DNA of 64,000 nt from Pseudomonas lactis. GTDB taxonomy: Bacteria; Pseudomonadota; Gammaproteobacteria; Pseudomonadales; Pseudomonadaceae. The notes beneath the pieces were generated by a model. That model did not search any database. It was not told the DNA's origin and saw nothing but the letters and a program-made list of their open reading frames with translations. Shown here piece by piece: positions 21,573 through 30,725 of the stretch (within the stretch, counting starts at the first letter, position 1; every line of letters starts with the position of its first letter). The translations under genes and the position numbers were made by a program. The stretch is taken from NCBI RefSeq assembly GCF_001439845.1, contig NZ_JYLO01000001.1, positions 310,001 through 374,000 of the forward strand, given 5' to 3'.

Positions 21573-22508
21573 ATGGCTGTTAAAAAGACTACTCAGAAAG
21601 AAGGCAGCTCGTGGGTCGGGAAAGTTGAAGAATATTCCCGCAAAATCTGGCTCGCTGGTTTAGGCGTGTACTCGAAGATCGACAGTGACGGCAGCAAACT
21701 CTTCGAGACCCTGGTTAAAGACGGCGAGAAAGCCGAGAAGTTGACCAAGAGCACGGTTGGTAAAAAAGTCGACGCTGCCAAGGCGAGCGCGGGTTCCGCC
21801 AAGTCGAGCATTTCGGATACCTGGGGCAAGTTGGAAGAGACTTTCGACAAACGCCTCAACAGTGCTATTTCGCGACTGGGCGTACCGAGCAAGGCGGAGT
21901 TGAAGGCGCTGCACAGCAAGGTCGATACCTTGACCAAGCAAATCGAAAAACTCACCGGCGCCAAAGCGGCTCCCGCCAAGATCGCCGCCGCCAAGCCTGC
22001 AGCAAAACCGGCGGCCAAACCAGCAGCTAAAACCGCCGCTGCAAAACCCGCCGCCAAAACTGCCGCCAAGCCGCTGGTTAAAGCCGCCGCCAAGCCGGCT
22101 GCAAAACCCGCTGCGAAAGCGCCAGCCAAAGCCGCTGCGAAACCTGCGGCCAAGCCAGCGGCTAAAACCGCTGCGGCCAAACCGGCTACCAAGCCTGCCG
22201 CTAAGCCAGTGGCCGCTAAAGCCGCCGCGAAACCTGCAGCTAAACCGGCTGCCAAACCTGCGGCTAAAACCGCTGCTGCTAAACCTGCTGCCAAGCCCGC
22301 CGCTGCGAAACCTGCGGCCAAACCTGCCGCGGCCAAAAAGCCTGCGGTAGCGAAAAAACCGGCAGCCGCAAAGCCCGCCGCAACGGCCAAGCCAGCCACG
22401 GCGCCAGCACCGGCCGCTTCTACCGCCAATTCGGTGTCCGCACCGACGCACGCGGCTGCTACCCCGACTGCTACGCCGGCTACCCCGACGCCATCCAGTC
22501 AGTCCTGA
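21573..22508 (+). CDS. phaF: PHA granule protein PhaF with histone-H1-like tail
   Basis: A 311-residue two-domain phasin. Residues 1-130 form the granule-binding phasin domain (YSRKIWLAGLGVYSKID) and a leucine-zipper-like helix (LGVPSKAELKALHSKVDTL). From about residue 133 to 265 the protein is almost entirely AAKPAAKP-type repeats, a lysine-rich, intrinsically disordered DNA-binding tail. In P. putida PhaF tethers granules to the nucleoid and helps distribute them at cell division. The tail length varies between strains because the repeats recombine. A strong terminator follows. Confidence 0.93.
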   Translation: MAVKKTTQKEGSSWVGKVEEYSRKIWLAGLGVYSKIDSDGSKLFETLVKDGEKAEKLTKSTVGKKVDAAKASAGSAKSSISDTWGKLEETFDKRLNSAISRLGVPSKAELKALHSKVDTLTKQIEKLTGAKAAPAKIAAAKPAAKPAAKPAAKTAAAKPAAKTAAKPLVKAAAKPAAKPAAKAPAKAAAKPAAKPAAKTAAAKPATKPAAKPVAAKAAAKPAAKPAAKPAAKTAAAKPAAKPAAAKPAAKPAAAKKPAVAKKPAAAKPAATAKPATAPAPAASTANSVSAPTHAAATPTATPATPTPSSQS

Positions 22509-22522
22509 TTTCTACGGGACAC

Positions 22523-22558
22523 AAAAAACGCCCGGTCTGCGAAGATCGGGCGTTTTTT
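22523..22558. terminator. Terminator after phaF (possibly bidirectional)
   Basis: AAAAAACGCCCGGTCT pairs with AGATCGGGCGTTTTTT around a GCGA loop. T-run on the plus strand and A-run upstream allow use from both sides; phaD converges from the right. Confidence 0.9.
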
Positions 22559-22591
22559 ATGCAAGCCTGAAAAACGCCGCATGCCCCATTT

Positions 22592-22692
22592 TTGTAGGAG
22601 CGAGCTTGCTCGCGAAAAACTCAAAGACGCCGTGTTTATTCAGGAAGCCCCCGTTATCGTTGACGTTTTTCGCGAGCAAGCTCGCTCCTACA
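22592..22692. repeat. REPIN, TGTAGGAGCGAGCTTGCTCGC subtype
   Basis: Inverted pair related over its whole length, including the loop, to the REPIN at 10330-10430, but in opposite orientation. It separates convergent phaF and phaD. Confidence 0.85.
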
Positions 22693-22695
22693 TGT

Positions 22696-23316
22696 TTAAT
22701 CAACGTCATCCAGGTACTTCAAGGCGAACTTCTCGGTCGCCTGCCGCGCCGTCGGCAGCAGATGCGGCGCCACCAGCATCATGATCTGGTACACCACCAC
22801 CCGCACTTCACCTTCACGGTCCAGAATCCGTTGGTAATCCAGGGAAAACAGCAACGTCAGGGTGATCTGCTCCACCAGTTGCCCCAACGCCTGGGTATCA
22901 CTGACCAGTTGCCCAGCCGCCTTCAACCGCGCAAGCAATGACGCCAATGTGCGCTTGAGCGCCGTGAGCAAGTGACGGATCCCCTTGGCCAGCTTGGGCA
23001 AGCGCCCGGCCAGGTTCGACAGGTCCTGGAGCAGGAACCGGTAGTGGGCCATGCGCTCGACAATCAGGTGCAGGAACAGCCAGTAATCCTCGGCCTCCAG
23101 TTGCGCATCGGCGGGAGGGTCCAGCAGTGGCGCCAGCTCAGATTGAAAACGCTCGAACAACCCGAGCACCAAGGGCTCCTTGCCGTGGAAGTGATAGTAG
23201 AGGTTGCCGGGGCTGATCCCCATTTCATTGGCCACCTCCATGGTCGACACGTTTGGTTCGCCTTTGTGGTTGAACAACTGCAGGGCACATTCAAGGATAC
23301 GGTCGCGGGTCTTCAT
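22696..23316 (-). CDS. phaD: TetR-family regulator PhaD
   Basis: A 206-residue transcription factor. The N-terminal helix-turn-helix (about residues 25-45, NVSTMEVANEMGISPGNLYYHF) binds DNA and the remaining helical domain binds ligand. In P. putida PhaD activates the phaC1 and phaI promoters in response to a fatty-acid-derived signal. It is the last gene of phaC1-phaZ-phaC2-phaD, 28 bases after phaC2. Confidence 0.93.
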   Translation of the reverse strand: MKTRDRILECALQLFNHKGEPNVSTMEVANEMGISPGNLYYHFHGKEPLVLGLFERFQSELAPLLDPPADAQLEAEDYWLFLHLIVERMAHYRFLLQDLSNLAGRLPKLAKGIRHLLTALKRTLASLLARLKAAGQLVSDTQALGQLVEQITLTLLFSLDYQRILDREGEVRVVVYQIMMLVAPHLLPTARQATEKFALKYLDDVD

Positions 23317-23344
23317 CCAGTCTTCTTAAAGTTGATCGCTGAGC

Positions 23345-25027
23345 TCAGCGCACCCGCACGTAAGTGCCCGGCGCCGCTTCCATCGGTGGGTAATTCTGGT
23401 TGCCCAGGGCGGTGAGAGTTTCGCGTTGTACACCGGAGCGTTTTTGCACCCACTCCAGCCACTGCGGCCACCAACTGCCCTCGACGTGCTGGGCGTCGTA
23501 ATACCAGGCGCGCGGGTCGCTACTCAGCTTGGGGTTCTCGACGTAGTTGGCCTTGGGGTTGCCCGGCGGGTTGAGGATGCTCTGGATATGCCCGCTGTTG
23601 GACAGCACAAAGCGCCGCTCGCCATCCAGCAGTTGCGTGGAGCGGTACACCGCATCCCACGGGGTGATGTGATCGTTGATCCCGGCCACGCTGAAGCTGT
23701 CCACCGCGACCTTGCGCAAGTCGATGGGCGTGCCGCACACCTCCAGCCCACCGGGATGGCTCAGGGGGTTGTGCTTGAAGAAGTCCAGCAGGTCGCCGTG
23801 CAAGGCGGCGGGCAGGCGGGTGTTGTCGTTGTTCCAGTACAGGATGTCGAACGCCGGCGGTTCCTTGCCCAGCAGGTAGTTGTTGATCCAGTAGTTCCAG
23901 ATCAGGTCGTTGGGGCGCATCCAGGCAAACACCTTGGCCATGTCGCGACCGTCCAGCACGCCTTGCTGGTAGGAGCGGCGCTTGGCGGCTTCCAGGGTTT
24001 GTTCATCGGCGAACAAGGTTGCAGGGCTGTCGATCTGGCTGTCCAGCAGGCTCACCAGGTAGCTGGCGCTGGAGATGCGCCGCAACTGGCGCTTGGCTTG
24101 CAGGTGGCCTTGCAGCGCGGCGATGGTCAGGCCGCCGGCGCAGGCGCCCATCAGGTTGACCTCGCGGGCGCCGGTGATGGCCCGGCACACGTTGAGCGCT
24201 TCTTCCAGCGCCGCCACGTAGGTGGACAGGCCCCATTCGCGATGCCGCACGTCCGGGTTACGCCAGCTGACCATAAAGGTCTGCAGGCCGTTTTTGAGCG
24301 CGTATTGCACAAAGCTGTTGGCCGGGCTCAGGTCGAAAATGTAGTACTTGTTGATTTGCGGCGGCACCACCAGCAGTGGCTTGGCGTACTGTTTTTCGCT
24401 CATGGGCTTGTATTGGATCAGCTCCAGCAGCTCATTGCGAAACACCACCGAACCGGGCGTGGTCGCCACGGTCTTGCCCACTTCGAAAGCGTGCTTGCTG
24501 ACCTGGCGCGGCAAACCGTTGTTGTGCAGCAGGTCTTCGAACAAATTACTCACGCCACGCACTACGCTGTTGCCGCCGGAGTTGAGCAACTCCTTGATCG
24601 CCAGCGGGTTGAGCAGGGTGTTGGAAGGGGACACGGCATCGTTGAGCAGGGCGAAGGCGAACTGCGCGCGGGCGCGATCATCGTCACTGAGGGCGCTGTC
24701 ATCGATCCACTGCCGTGTCTGTTTTTGCCAGCTCAGATAGGCTTGCAAGCTGCGGCGGTACAGCGGGTTGAGCTTCCAGGTGGGGTCGCTGAAGCGATGG
24801 TCCCTGGGGTTGGGTTCGTGCACGGTCTCACCCAGCAGCACGCGGCCCAGTTGGCCGCTCAGGGCCAGGGCGTGGCGGGCGGTGTGCACCGGGTTGCGCA
24901 GGCCATGCGCGGCCACGGTACGCAGGGTCGACAGCAAGTCCCGGCCACGCAGGCCGGTGATCGCATTTTGTGCGTTGATGAACGTAGCGGGGGTGGGCGC
25001 CGGGTTCGTCACGGGTCTTTCTCGCAT
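23345..25027 (-). CDS. phaC2: Class II poly(3-hydroxyalkanoate) polymerase PhaC2
   Basis: A 560-residue synthase that polymerises medium-chain 3-hydroxyacyl-CoA. Lipase-like box GACAGG carries the catalytic Cys296, and the Asp (GINDHITPWDAVY) and His (SGHIQS) of the triad are present. The ATG at 25027 has GGAG upstream and gives the standard length; 23 extra upstream codons are unlikely to be used. About half of its residues match PhaC1, and it lies downstream of phaZ. Confidence 0.94.
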   Translation of the reverse strand: MRERPVTNPAPTPATFINAQNAITGLRGRDLLSTLRTVAAHGLRNPVHTARHALALSGQLGRVLLGETVHEPNPRDHRFSDPTWKLNPLYRRSLQAYLSWQKQTRQWIDDSALSDDDRARAQFAFALLNDAVSPSNTLLNPLAIKELLNSGGNSVVRGVSNLFEDLLHNNGLPRQVSKHAFEVGKTVATTPGSVVFRNELLELIQYKPMSEKQYAKPLLVVPPQINKYYIFDLSPANSFVQYALKNGLQTFMVSWRNPDVRHREWGLSTYVAALEEALNVCRAITGAREVNLMGACAGGLTIAALQGHLQAKRQLRRISSASYLVSLLDSQIDSPATLFADEQTLEAAKRRSYQQGVLDGRDMAKVFAWMRPNDLIWNYWINNYLLGKEPPAFDILYWNNDNTRLPAALHGDLLDFFKHNPLSHPGGLEVCGTPIDLRKVAVDSFSVAGINDHITPWDAVYRSTQLLDGERRFVLSNSGHIQSILNPPGNPKANYVENPKLSSDPRAWYYDAQHVEGSWWPQWLEWVQKRSGVQRETLTALGNQNYPPMEAAPGTYVRVR

Positions 25028-25117
25028 GAGCCAACACTCCTTCGTCAAGACATCAAGCAGGCACGCCAATCCAGAACCATAGTCGGTTCCTGGCAAGTTG
25101 CGCGGTGGTGTGTTCCT

Positions 25118-25963
25118 TCACACCGCCGGTCGCGGATGTATCACGGCGCGCAGGCGCTCCTCTTCGAGAAACTTCATGATGATCGGCGCCACGGCTTCGG
25201 CCCGGGTGATCAGGAACAGGTGGCCGTCATCGATGATGTGCAACTGTGCATTGGGGATGCGCCAGGCGAGCAGGCGCATGTTGACCAGCGGGATCAGCGG
25301 GTCATCGTCGCCGGCCAGCACCAGGGTGGGCTGGCGGATCTTGTGCAGCCAGTGAATGCTGGTCCAGCCCAACCCGGCAAACAACTGCCAGTAGTAACCC
25401 AGCTTGCCGGCCGAGCGCACTTTGCTGGCGTGTTCGGCGGCCAGTTTGGAATCACGGCGGAACGAGCCGCCATAAATCATCGGTGCAATGCGCACCACAT
25501 GGGACGGTTGGATATAACGCCTGGGGCTTGCCATCAGCCACAAGACTTTCGGTTTGCCCGGCACCATGAAGGCACCGGCCGCCGTGGCCGCCAGGATCAA
25601 TTTCTTGCAGCGCTCGGGGTAGTCATAGGCGAACTGCTGGGCCAGCGCGCCGCCCCAGGACACGCCCACGGCGTTCACTTGGCCGTAGTCCAGGTAGTCG
25701 AGCATGCGTGCGGTGAGCTTGGCCAGGCCGGGGAAACGGTAGGGCCGGTTCGGCGTCGAGGAACCGCCCACGCCGGGCACGTCGAAGGCGATCACTTCCA
25801 GGTCCGGGTCCAGGGCCTGGACGAACGGAAACACCAGCTCAAGGTTGGCGCCGATGCCGTTGAAGATCAGCAGGGGCGTCAAGTGCGGCTTGCCCGGACG
25901 CACCGCCGTGCGGATGGTCTGGCCATCCAGGTCGATGGTACGGAAGATGAACGGTTGCGGCAT
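25118..25963 (-). CDS. phaZ: Intracellular PHA depolymerase PhaZ
   Basis: A 281-residue alpha/beta-hydrolase that releases 3-hydroxy acids from stored medium-chain-length PHA. The lipase box GVSWGGALAQ places the nucleophile at Ser102, with Asp (GDDDPLIP) and His (DDGHLFLI) downstream. The ATG at 25963 (MPQPFIFRTIDLDG) matches the known start in other pseudomonads; a TTG two codons earlier is possible. The gene is flanked by both synthases, with a REPIN separating it from phaC1. Confidence 0.94.
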   Translation of the reverse strand: MPQPFIFRTIDLDGQTIRTAVRPGKPHLTPLLIFNGIGANLELVFPFVQALDPDLEVIAFDVPGVGGSSTPNRPYRFPGLAKLTARMLDYLDYGQVNAVGVSWGGALAQQFAYDYPERCKKLILAATAAGAFMVPGKPKVLWLMASPRRYIQPSHVVRIAPMIYGGSFRRDSKLAAEHASKVRSAGKLGYYWQLFAGLGWTSIHWLHKIRQPTLVLAGDDDPLIPLVNMRLLAWRIPNAQLHIIDDGHLFLITRAEAVAPIIMKFLEEERLRAVIHPRPAV

Positions 25964-26011
25964 GCTCAAGCCCTGTGAAGTGGTGCTATTGGTCTGTAGG
26001 AACTCGGTCAG

Positions 26012-26100
26012 TGTGGGAGCTGGCTTGCCTGCGATGGCATTCTTTCAGGCCGCGATTAGTGAGCAGGCCCATTGCTATCGCAGGCAAGCCAGCTCCCACA
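26012..26100. repeat. REPIN, family A, between phaC1 and phaZ
   Basis: TGTGGGAGCTGGCTTGCCTG unit and its inverted copy about 40 bases apart, located inside the pha operon. The hairpin would lie in the phaC1-phaZ messenger and could stabilise the phaC1 part or lower phaZ expression. Confidence 0.85.
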
Positions 26101-26128
26101 TCTGATCTCATTTCAATCACAAGAATGC

Positions 26129-27808
26129 CTAGCGTTCATGTACATAGGTACCCGGCGCCGCTTCGGCGGCGGCATAGGTTTTATTGCCTAATGTCGTCGG
26201 GGCTTTTTTCAGTTTCCCCGCCCGTTCCGCCTGCCACACCTGCCAATGCAGCCACCACGAATCGGTGTGCTTGGTCGCATCTTCCTGCCACTCCAGCGCA
26301 CTGCCGGCCAGGCCCTCGCTGGTCTGGTAACGCGCCTTGGGGTTGCCCGGCGGGTTGAGGATGCTCTGGATATGCCCACTGCTGGACAGCACAAACTCGA
26401 CCTTGCCACCGAACAACTGCGCTGACTTGTAGCAGGACTGCCACGGCGTGATGTGGTCGTTGGTGCCGGCCAGGGAATAGATATCGGCGGTGACCTGCTT
26501 GAGGTCGATAGGCGTGCCGCACACTTCCAGAGCGTTGGGGCGTACCAGTGGGTTGTTTTTGAACAGTTCGATCAGGTCGCCATGGAACGCCGCCGGCAAG
26601 CGGGTGGTGTCGTTGTTCCAGAACAGGATGTCGAATACCGGCGGCTCGTTGCCCAGCAGGTAGTTGTTGACCCAATAGTTCCAGATCAGGTCGTTGGGGC
26701 GCATCCAGGCAAAGACCTTGGCCATGTCACGGCCTTCCAGCACGCCGGCCTGGTAAGAGTGGCGCTTGGCCGCTTCCAGCGTCTGTTCATCCACAAACAG
26801 CGCCACCTGGGTGTCCAAGGTGGTATCCAGCACGCTCACCAGCAGGGTCAGGGCGTTGACCTTCTTCTGCCCCAGCGCCGCGTAGTGGCCCAACAGCGCG
26901 GTGCAGGTGATGCCGCCGGAGCAGGCGCCGAGCATATTCACGTCTTTGCTGCCGGTAATCGCCGTGACCACATCGACCGCTTCCTTCAGCGCCTCGATAT
27001 AGGTGGATAGCCCCCATTCGCGCTGGGCCTTGGTGGGGTTGCGCCAACTGACGATAAAGGTCTGCTGGCCATTGCGCAGGCAGAAGCGCGCCAGGCTTTT
27101 ATCCGGGCACAGGTCGAAGACGTAGAATTTGTTGATCTGCGGCGGCACCACCAGCAGCGGGCGCTCATGCACCTGCTCGGTAATGGGCTTGTACTGGATC
27201 AGCTCCAGCACGTCGTTGCGAAACACCACCGCGCCTTCGCTGGTGCCCAGGGTCTTGCCGACTTCGAAGGCGCCCATGTTGACCTGGCTGGGCATGCCGC
27301 CGTTATGCACCATGTCCTTGGCCAGGTGGGACAGGCCGTCGAGCAGGCTTTTACCGCCGGTTTCAAAGAAGCGTTTGACCGCCGCCGGGTTGGCCGCGCT
27401 GTTGGTGGGGGCCATGGCTTCGGTCATCAGGTTGATCACGAAGTGGCCGCGGCTGATGTCTTGTGCCGACAGGTTGCTGTCGTCGATCCAGTCGTGAAGT
27501 TCCTTGCGCCACGCCAGGTAAGTCTGCAAATAACGTTTGTAGAGCGGGTTCTGGCTCCAGGCCGGGTCGTTGAAGCGACGGTCGTCGCCCTCGGGCACCA
27601 GTGCGGATTTTCCGAACATCACATTCTTCAATTCAACGCCAAAGTGGGCGACGTGCTTGACGCTGTGCAACGGTTGCTTGATGGCTTGGGTCAGCACCAT
27701 CTTGGCCGAGGCCAATAAGTCCTTTTTGCGTAACGCGATGATCGGGTTCAACCCCAGGGTGTTTTCCGAGGCCTGGCGTTTCAAGTCATCGTTATTCTTG
27801 TTACTCAT
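26129..27808 (-). CDS. phaC1: Class II poly(3-hydroxyalkanoate) polymerase PhaC1
   Basis: A 559-residue synthase, usually the main enzyme for medium-chain-length PHA in pseudomonads. Catalytic Cys296 is in GACSGG; the Asp lies in GTNDHITPWQS and the His in SSGHIQS. The start ATG at 27808 follows GGAG. It heads the phaC1-phaZ-phaC2-phaD operon. The 249 bases upstream hold no gene and presumably the operon promoter, but I cannot point to a convincing promoter sequence. Confidence 0.95.
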   Translation of the reverse strand: MSNKNNDDLKRQASENTLGLNPIIALRKKDLLASAKMVLTQAIKQPLHSVKHVAHFGVELKNVMFGKSALVPEGDDRRFNDPAWSQNPLYKRYLQTYLAWRKELHDWIDDSNLSAQDISRGHFVINLMTEAMAPTNSAANPAAVKRFFETGGKSLLDGLSHLAKDMVHNGGMPSQVNMGAFEVGKTLGTSEGAVVFRNDVLELIQYKPITEQVHERPLLVVPPQINKFYVFDLCPDKSLARFCLRNGQQTFIVSWRNPTKAQREWGLSTYIEALKEAVDVVTAITGSKDVNMLGACSGGITCTALLGHYAALGQKKVNALTLLVSVLDTTLDTQVALFVDEQTLEAAKRHSYQAGVLEGRDMAKVFAWMRPNDLIWNYWVNNYLLGNEPPVFDILFWNNDTTRLPAAFHGDLIELFKNNPLVRPNALEVCGTPIDLKQVTADIYSLAGTNDHITPWQSCYKSAQLFGGKVEFVLSSSGHIQSILNPPGNPKARYQTSEGLAGSALEWQEDATKHTDSWWLHWQVWQAERAGKLKKAPTTLGNKTYAAAEAAPGTYVHER

Positions 27809-28057
27809 CTACGACGCTCCATTGTCCGAAAGACGAGTACCGGCGATTGCTGCGCACCCAATTTCGATACACGACACCAGCCTGGTACTGCGACTCGGGT
27901 GACCGTTGATACCGCATCGTCAAATGCAGGGAACTTGCCAGCTCCATTGGTTACCCGAGTTTATTTTTTTTCGCAAGCGGGCCAATCGTTGGCCACGCGA
28001 CAGGGCATTCAAGCAGATGAAATTAGAAAATGCGCTCTAAACAGCAAGACCCTTGGG

Positions 28058-28435
28058 CTAGAGCATCAGCCGCACGACCGACTCACTCGGATCGCGGGTT
28101 TTTCCAGCGGCTTTGAGCTCGGCCAGGTAGTCGGCCCACAAAGCCTCCTGACGTACGGCCAATTGATAGAGGTAGTCCCAGGTGAACAGTCCGCTGTCAT
28201 GACCGTCGTCGAAGGTCAATTTCAGTGCGTACTGGCCGGCCGGTTCCAGCTTGATCAACCGGACGTTGAGCTTGCCGAATTGCAGGATGGGTTTGCCGTG
28301 GCCCTGGACCTCGGCGGAAGGTGAGTGCACCCGCAGGAATTCGGCGGGCAACTGGTAGGTTTCATCCGGCCCGTAGGTCAGGCCGAGGGTGTTGGAGGTT
28401 TTGTGCAGGTTTACTGCGGTAGGAAATTTCGACAT
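28058..28435 (-). CDS. DUF971 domain protein
   Basis: A 125-residue protein consisting of one DUF971 domain, related to the N-terminal region of gamma-butyrobetaine hydroxylase. The characteristic segment FDDGHDSGLFTWDYL is at about residues 74-88. It is found between hslU and phaC1 in many pseudomonads. The biochemical role is not established; related domains occur in iron-sulfur-cluster proteins. Confidence 0.85.
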   Translation of the reverse strand: MSKFPTAVNLHKTSNTLGLTYGPDETYQLPAEFLRVHSPSAEVQGHGKPILQFGKLNVRLIKLEPAGQYALKLTFDDGHDSGLFTWDYLYQLAVRQEALWADYLAELKAAGKTRDPSESVVRLML

Positions 28436-28481
28436 TGGAGATAACCCTGTAGGAACCGGCTCAAAATGTGAGAGGGACCAA

Positions 28482-28573
28482 TGTGGGAGCTGGGCTTGCC
28501 CGCGATGCAGGCACCTCGGTGTTTCAGGAACACTGAGGTGATGCTATCGCAGGCAGGCAAGCCAGCTCCCACA
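28482..28573. repeat. REPIN, family A, with inner hairpin
   Basis: Outer inverted REP units (28482- and ending 28573) enclose a second 12-bp inverted repeat, CACCTCGGTGTT with AACACTGAGGTG (28512-28540). The right unit carries a GGCA duplication (GCAGGCAGGCAAGCC). It lies just after hslU on the minus strand. Confidence 0.8.
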
Positions 28574-28599
28574 CAAGCCACTCTCACATTGAGTGAGGC

Positions 28600-29937
28600 T
28601 TACAGGATATAACGAGACAAGTCTTCGTTCTGCGCCAATTCGCCCAAGTGGCTGTTGACGTAATCAGCATCGATCTTGATCGCTTCGCCATTCTGCGCAC
28701 CGGCCATGTCGCCGGCACTGAAGGACACTTCCTCCAGCAGGCGCTCAAGCAAGGTATGCAGGCGACGGGCACCGATGTTCTCGGTCTTCTCGTTGACCTG
28801 CCAGGCGATCTCCGCCAGGCGCTTGATCCCGTCTGCCTGGAATTCGATACCCAGCCCTTCGGTTTTCAGCAACTCGCGGTACTGCTCGGTGAGCGAGGCA
28901 TGCGGCTCGCTGAGGATGCGCTCGAAGTCGCCCGGCGTCAGCGCCTTGAGCTCCACCCGAATCGGCAAACGGCCTTGCAGCTCGGGCACCAGGTCGCTGG
29001 GCTTGCTCAGGTGGAAAGCACCGGAGGCGATAAACAGGATGTGGTCAGTCTTGACCATGCCCAGCTTGGTGTTGACCGTGCAGCCCTCGATCAGCGGCAG
29101 CAAATCGCGCTGCACGCCTTCGCGGGACACATCCACGCCGCCTGAGTTGCCTCGCTTGGCCACTTTGTCGATCTCGTCGATAAACACGATGCCATGTTGC
29201 TCGACCGCTTCCAGGGCCTTGGCCTTGAGTTCTTCCTCATTGACCAGGCGCCCGGCTTCTTCGTCGCGCACCAGCTTGAGCGCCTCTTTCACCTTGAGCT
29301 TGCGGCTTTTCTTCTTGCCCTTGCCCATGTTGGCGAACAGGTTCTGCAACTGGCTGGTCATTTCTTCCATGCCAGGCGGGGCAGAAATATCCACGCCGGA
29401 CACTTCAGCCACTTCGATCTCGATTTCCTTGTCATCCAGTTGGCCTTCACGCAGGCGCTTGCGGAACAGCTGGCGAGTGTTGGAATCGGTAGCCGGTGCG
29501 GCGTCTTCGTTGAAACCCATGCGTGCCGGTGGCAAAAGGGCGTCGAGGATGCGCTCTTCAGCGGCGTCTTCGGCGCGGTGGCTGACCTTGGTTACTTCCT
29601 GTTCGCGCAGCATCTTCAGGGCGGCGTCAGCCAGGTCACGAATGATCGACTCGACATCGCGGCCCACATAGCCGACTTCGGTGAACTTGGTCGCTTCGAC
29701 CTTGATGAACGGTGCATTGGCCAGTTTGGCCAGGCGCCGGGCGATCTCGGTTTTACCCACGCCGGTGGGGCCGATCATCAGGATGTTCTTGGGCGTTACT
29801 TCAACGCGCAGTTCTTCCGGCAGTTGCATCCGGCGCCAGCGGTTACGCAGCGCAATGGCAACGGCGCGCTTGGCATCGTCCTGGCCGATGATATGGCGAT
29901 TGAGTTCATGGACGATTTCGCGGGGAGTCATGGACAT
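28600..29937 (-). CDS. hslU: ATP-dependent protease ATPase subunit HslU
   Basis: A 445-residue AAA+ unfoldase of the HslUV (ClpYQ) protease. Walker A GPTGVGKT is at residues 56-63, Walker B is IVFIDEIDK, and the sensor-2 motif IGARRLHT lies in the C-terminal domain. The C-terminal LSRYIL docks into HslV. The ATG at 29937 ([13 protein letters not shown]) gives the standard length. It follows hslV by 37 bases. Confidence 0.97.
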   Translation of the reverse strand: MSMTPREIVHELNRHIIGQDDAKRAVAIALRNRWRRMQLPEELRVEVTPKNILMIGPTGVGKTEIARRLAKLANAPFIKVEATKFTEVGYVGRDVESIIRDLADAALKMLREQEVTKVSHRAEDAAEERILDALLPPARMGFNEDAAPATDSNTRQLFRKRLREGQLDDKEIEIEVAEVSGVDISAPPGMEEMTSQLQNLFANMGKGKKKSRKLKVKEALKLVRDEEAGRLVNEEELKAKALEAVEQHGIVFIDEIDKVAKRGNSGGVDVSREGVQRDLLPLIEGCTVNTKLGMVKTDHILFIASGAFHLSKPSDLVPELQGRLPIRVELKALTPGDFERILSEPHASLTEQYRELLKTEGLGIEFQADGIKRLAEIAWQVNEKTENIGARRLHTLLERLLEEVSFSAGDMAGAQNGEAIKIDADYVNSHLGELAQNEDLSRYIL

Positions 29938-29974
29938 AGTGTTTGGCGGCCTCAAGCCTGAATAAGCCCAGGGC

Positions 29975-30505
29975 TTACTCGGCGAGGTCCTGCTCCTCAA
30001 TGGTCTGGTTGTGGTTGGTGAACACGCAGATATCGCCAGCGATACCCAGGGCGGTCTCGACGATTTCACGGGCCGACAGGTCGGTTTTCTTCAACAGCGC
30101 GCTGGCCGCAGCCTGGGCGTAGCCGCCGCCGGAACCCATGGCGATCAGGCCATGCTCGGGTTCAACCACGTCGCCGTTGCCAGTGATGATCAGGGAAGCG
30201 TCTTTGTTCGCAACCGCGAGCATGGCCTCCAGGCGGCTGAGGGAGCGGTCGGTGCGCCATTCTTTGGCTAGTTCCACAGCGGCGCGCACCAGGTGACCCT
30301 GGTGTTTCTCAAGCTGGCCTTCGAAACGCTCGAACAGGGTAAAGGCGTCGGCGGTTGCGCCTGCGAAGCCGGCAAGCACCTGGCCGTGGTACAGGCGGCG
30401 CACTTTCTTGGCGTTGCCTTTCATCACGGTGTTGCCCAGGGAAACCTGGCCGTCGCCGCCCATGACAACTTTGCCGTGGCGACGTACTGAAACGATGGTG
30501 GTCAA
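29975..30505 (-). CDS. hslV: ATP-dependent protease proteolytic subunit HslV
   Basis: A 176-residue threonine peptidase. The start is taken as TTG at 30505, giving [14 protein letters not shown] so that removal of the initiator Met exposes the catalytic Thr; an ATG five codons upstream would bury it. GGAG lies about nine bases before the TTG. Other features ([26 protein letters not shown]) are typical. With hslU it forms a heat-shock type protease operon. Confidence 0.95.
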   Translation of the reverse strand: MTTIVSVRRHGKVVMGGDGQVSLGNTVMKGNAKKVRRLYHGQVLAGFAGATADAFTLFERFEGQLEKHQGHLVRAAVELAKEWRTDRSLSRLEAMLAVANKDASLIITGNGDVVEPEHGLIAMGSGGGYAQAAASALLKKTDLSAREIVETALGIAGDICVFTNHNQTIEEQDLAE

Positions 30506-30607
30506 GGGGAGAGTCTCCACGCAGCGGGGCGAAAATGCCCTGATGGAAACTCATATGGGGGTGGCGAGGGGGATTTCAACCGTAGGAAGGCAGGGCGGAC
30601 GAGTGGT

Positions 30608-30713
30608 GATCGTTCCCACGCTCCGCGTGGTAATGCCGCCTTGGGCGCTCTGCGCCTGCTCTGTGACGCAAAGCGTCAAGGGGCACGTTCCCACGCGGAG
30701 CGTGGGAACGATC
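30608..30713. repeat. Inverted repeat, REP family B
   Basis: GATCGTTCCCACGCTCCGCG and its inverted copy enclose a degenerate GACGCAAAGCGTC inner palindrome. It lies between hslV and the SPOR-domain gene, both on the minus strand. Confidence 0.8.
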
Positions 30714-30725
30714 AGTGGGTATGCG

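Noticed and set aside
21960..22390. Tandem DNA repeat as a mobile or minisatellite element
   Set aside because: The repetition follows codons for Ala, Lys and Pro inside phaF with synonymous variation, so it is protein-level repetition.
23426..25978. Long open frame opposite phaC2 and phaZ
   Set aside because: It spans two real genes and their spacer on the other strand, with composition typical of antisense reading in GC-rich DNA.
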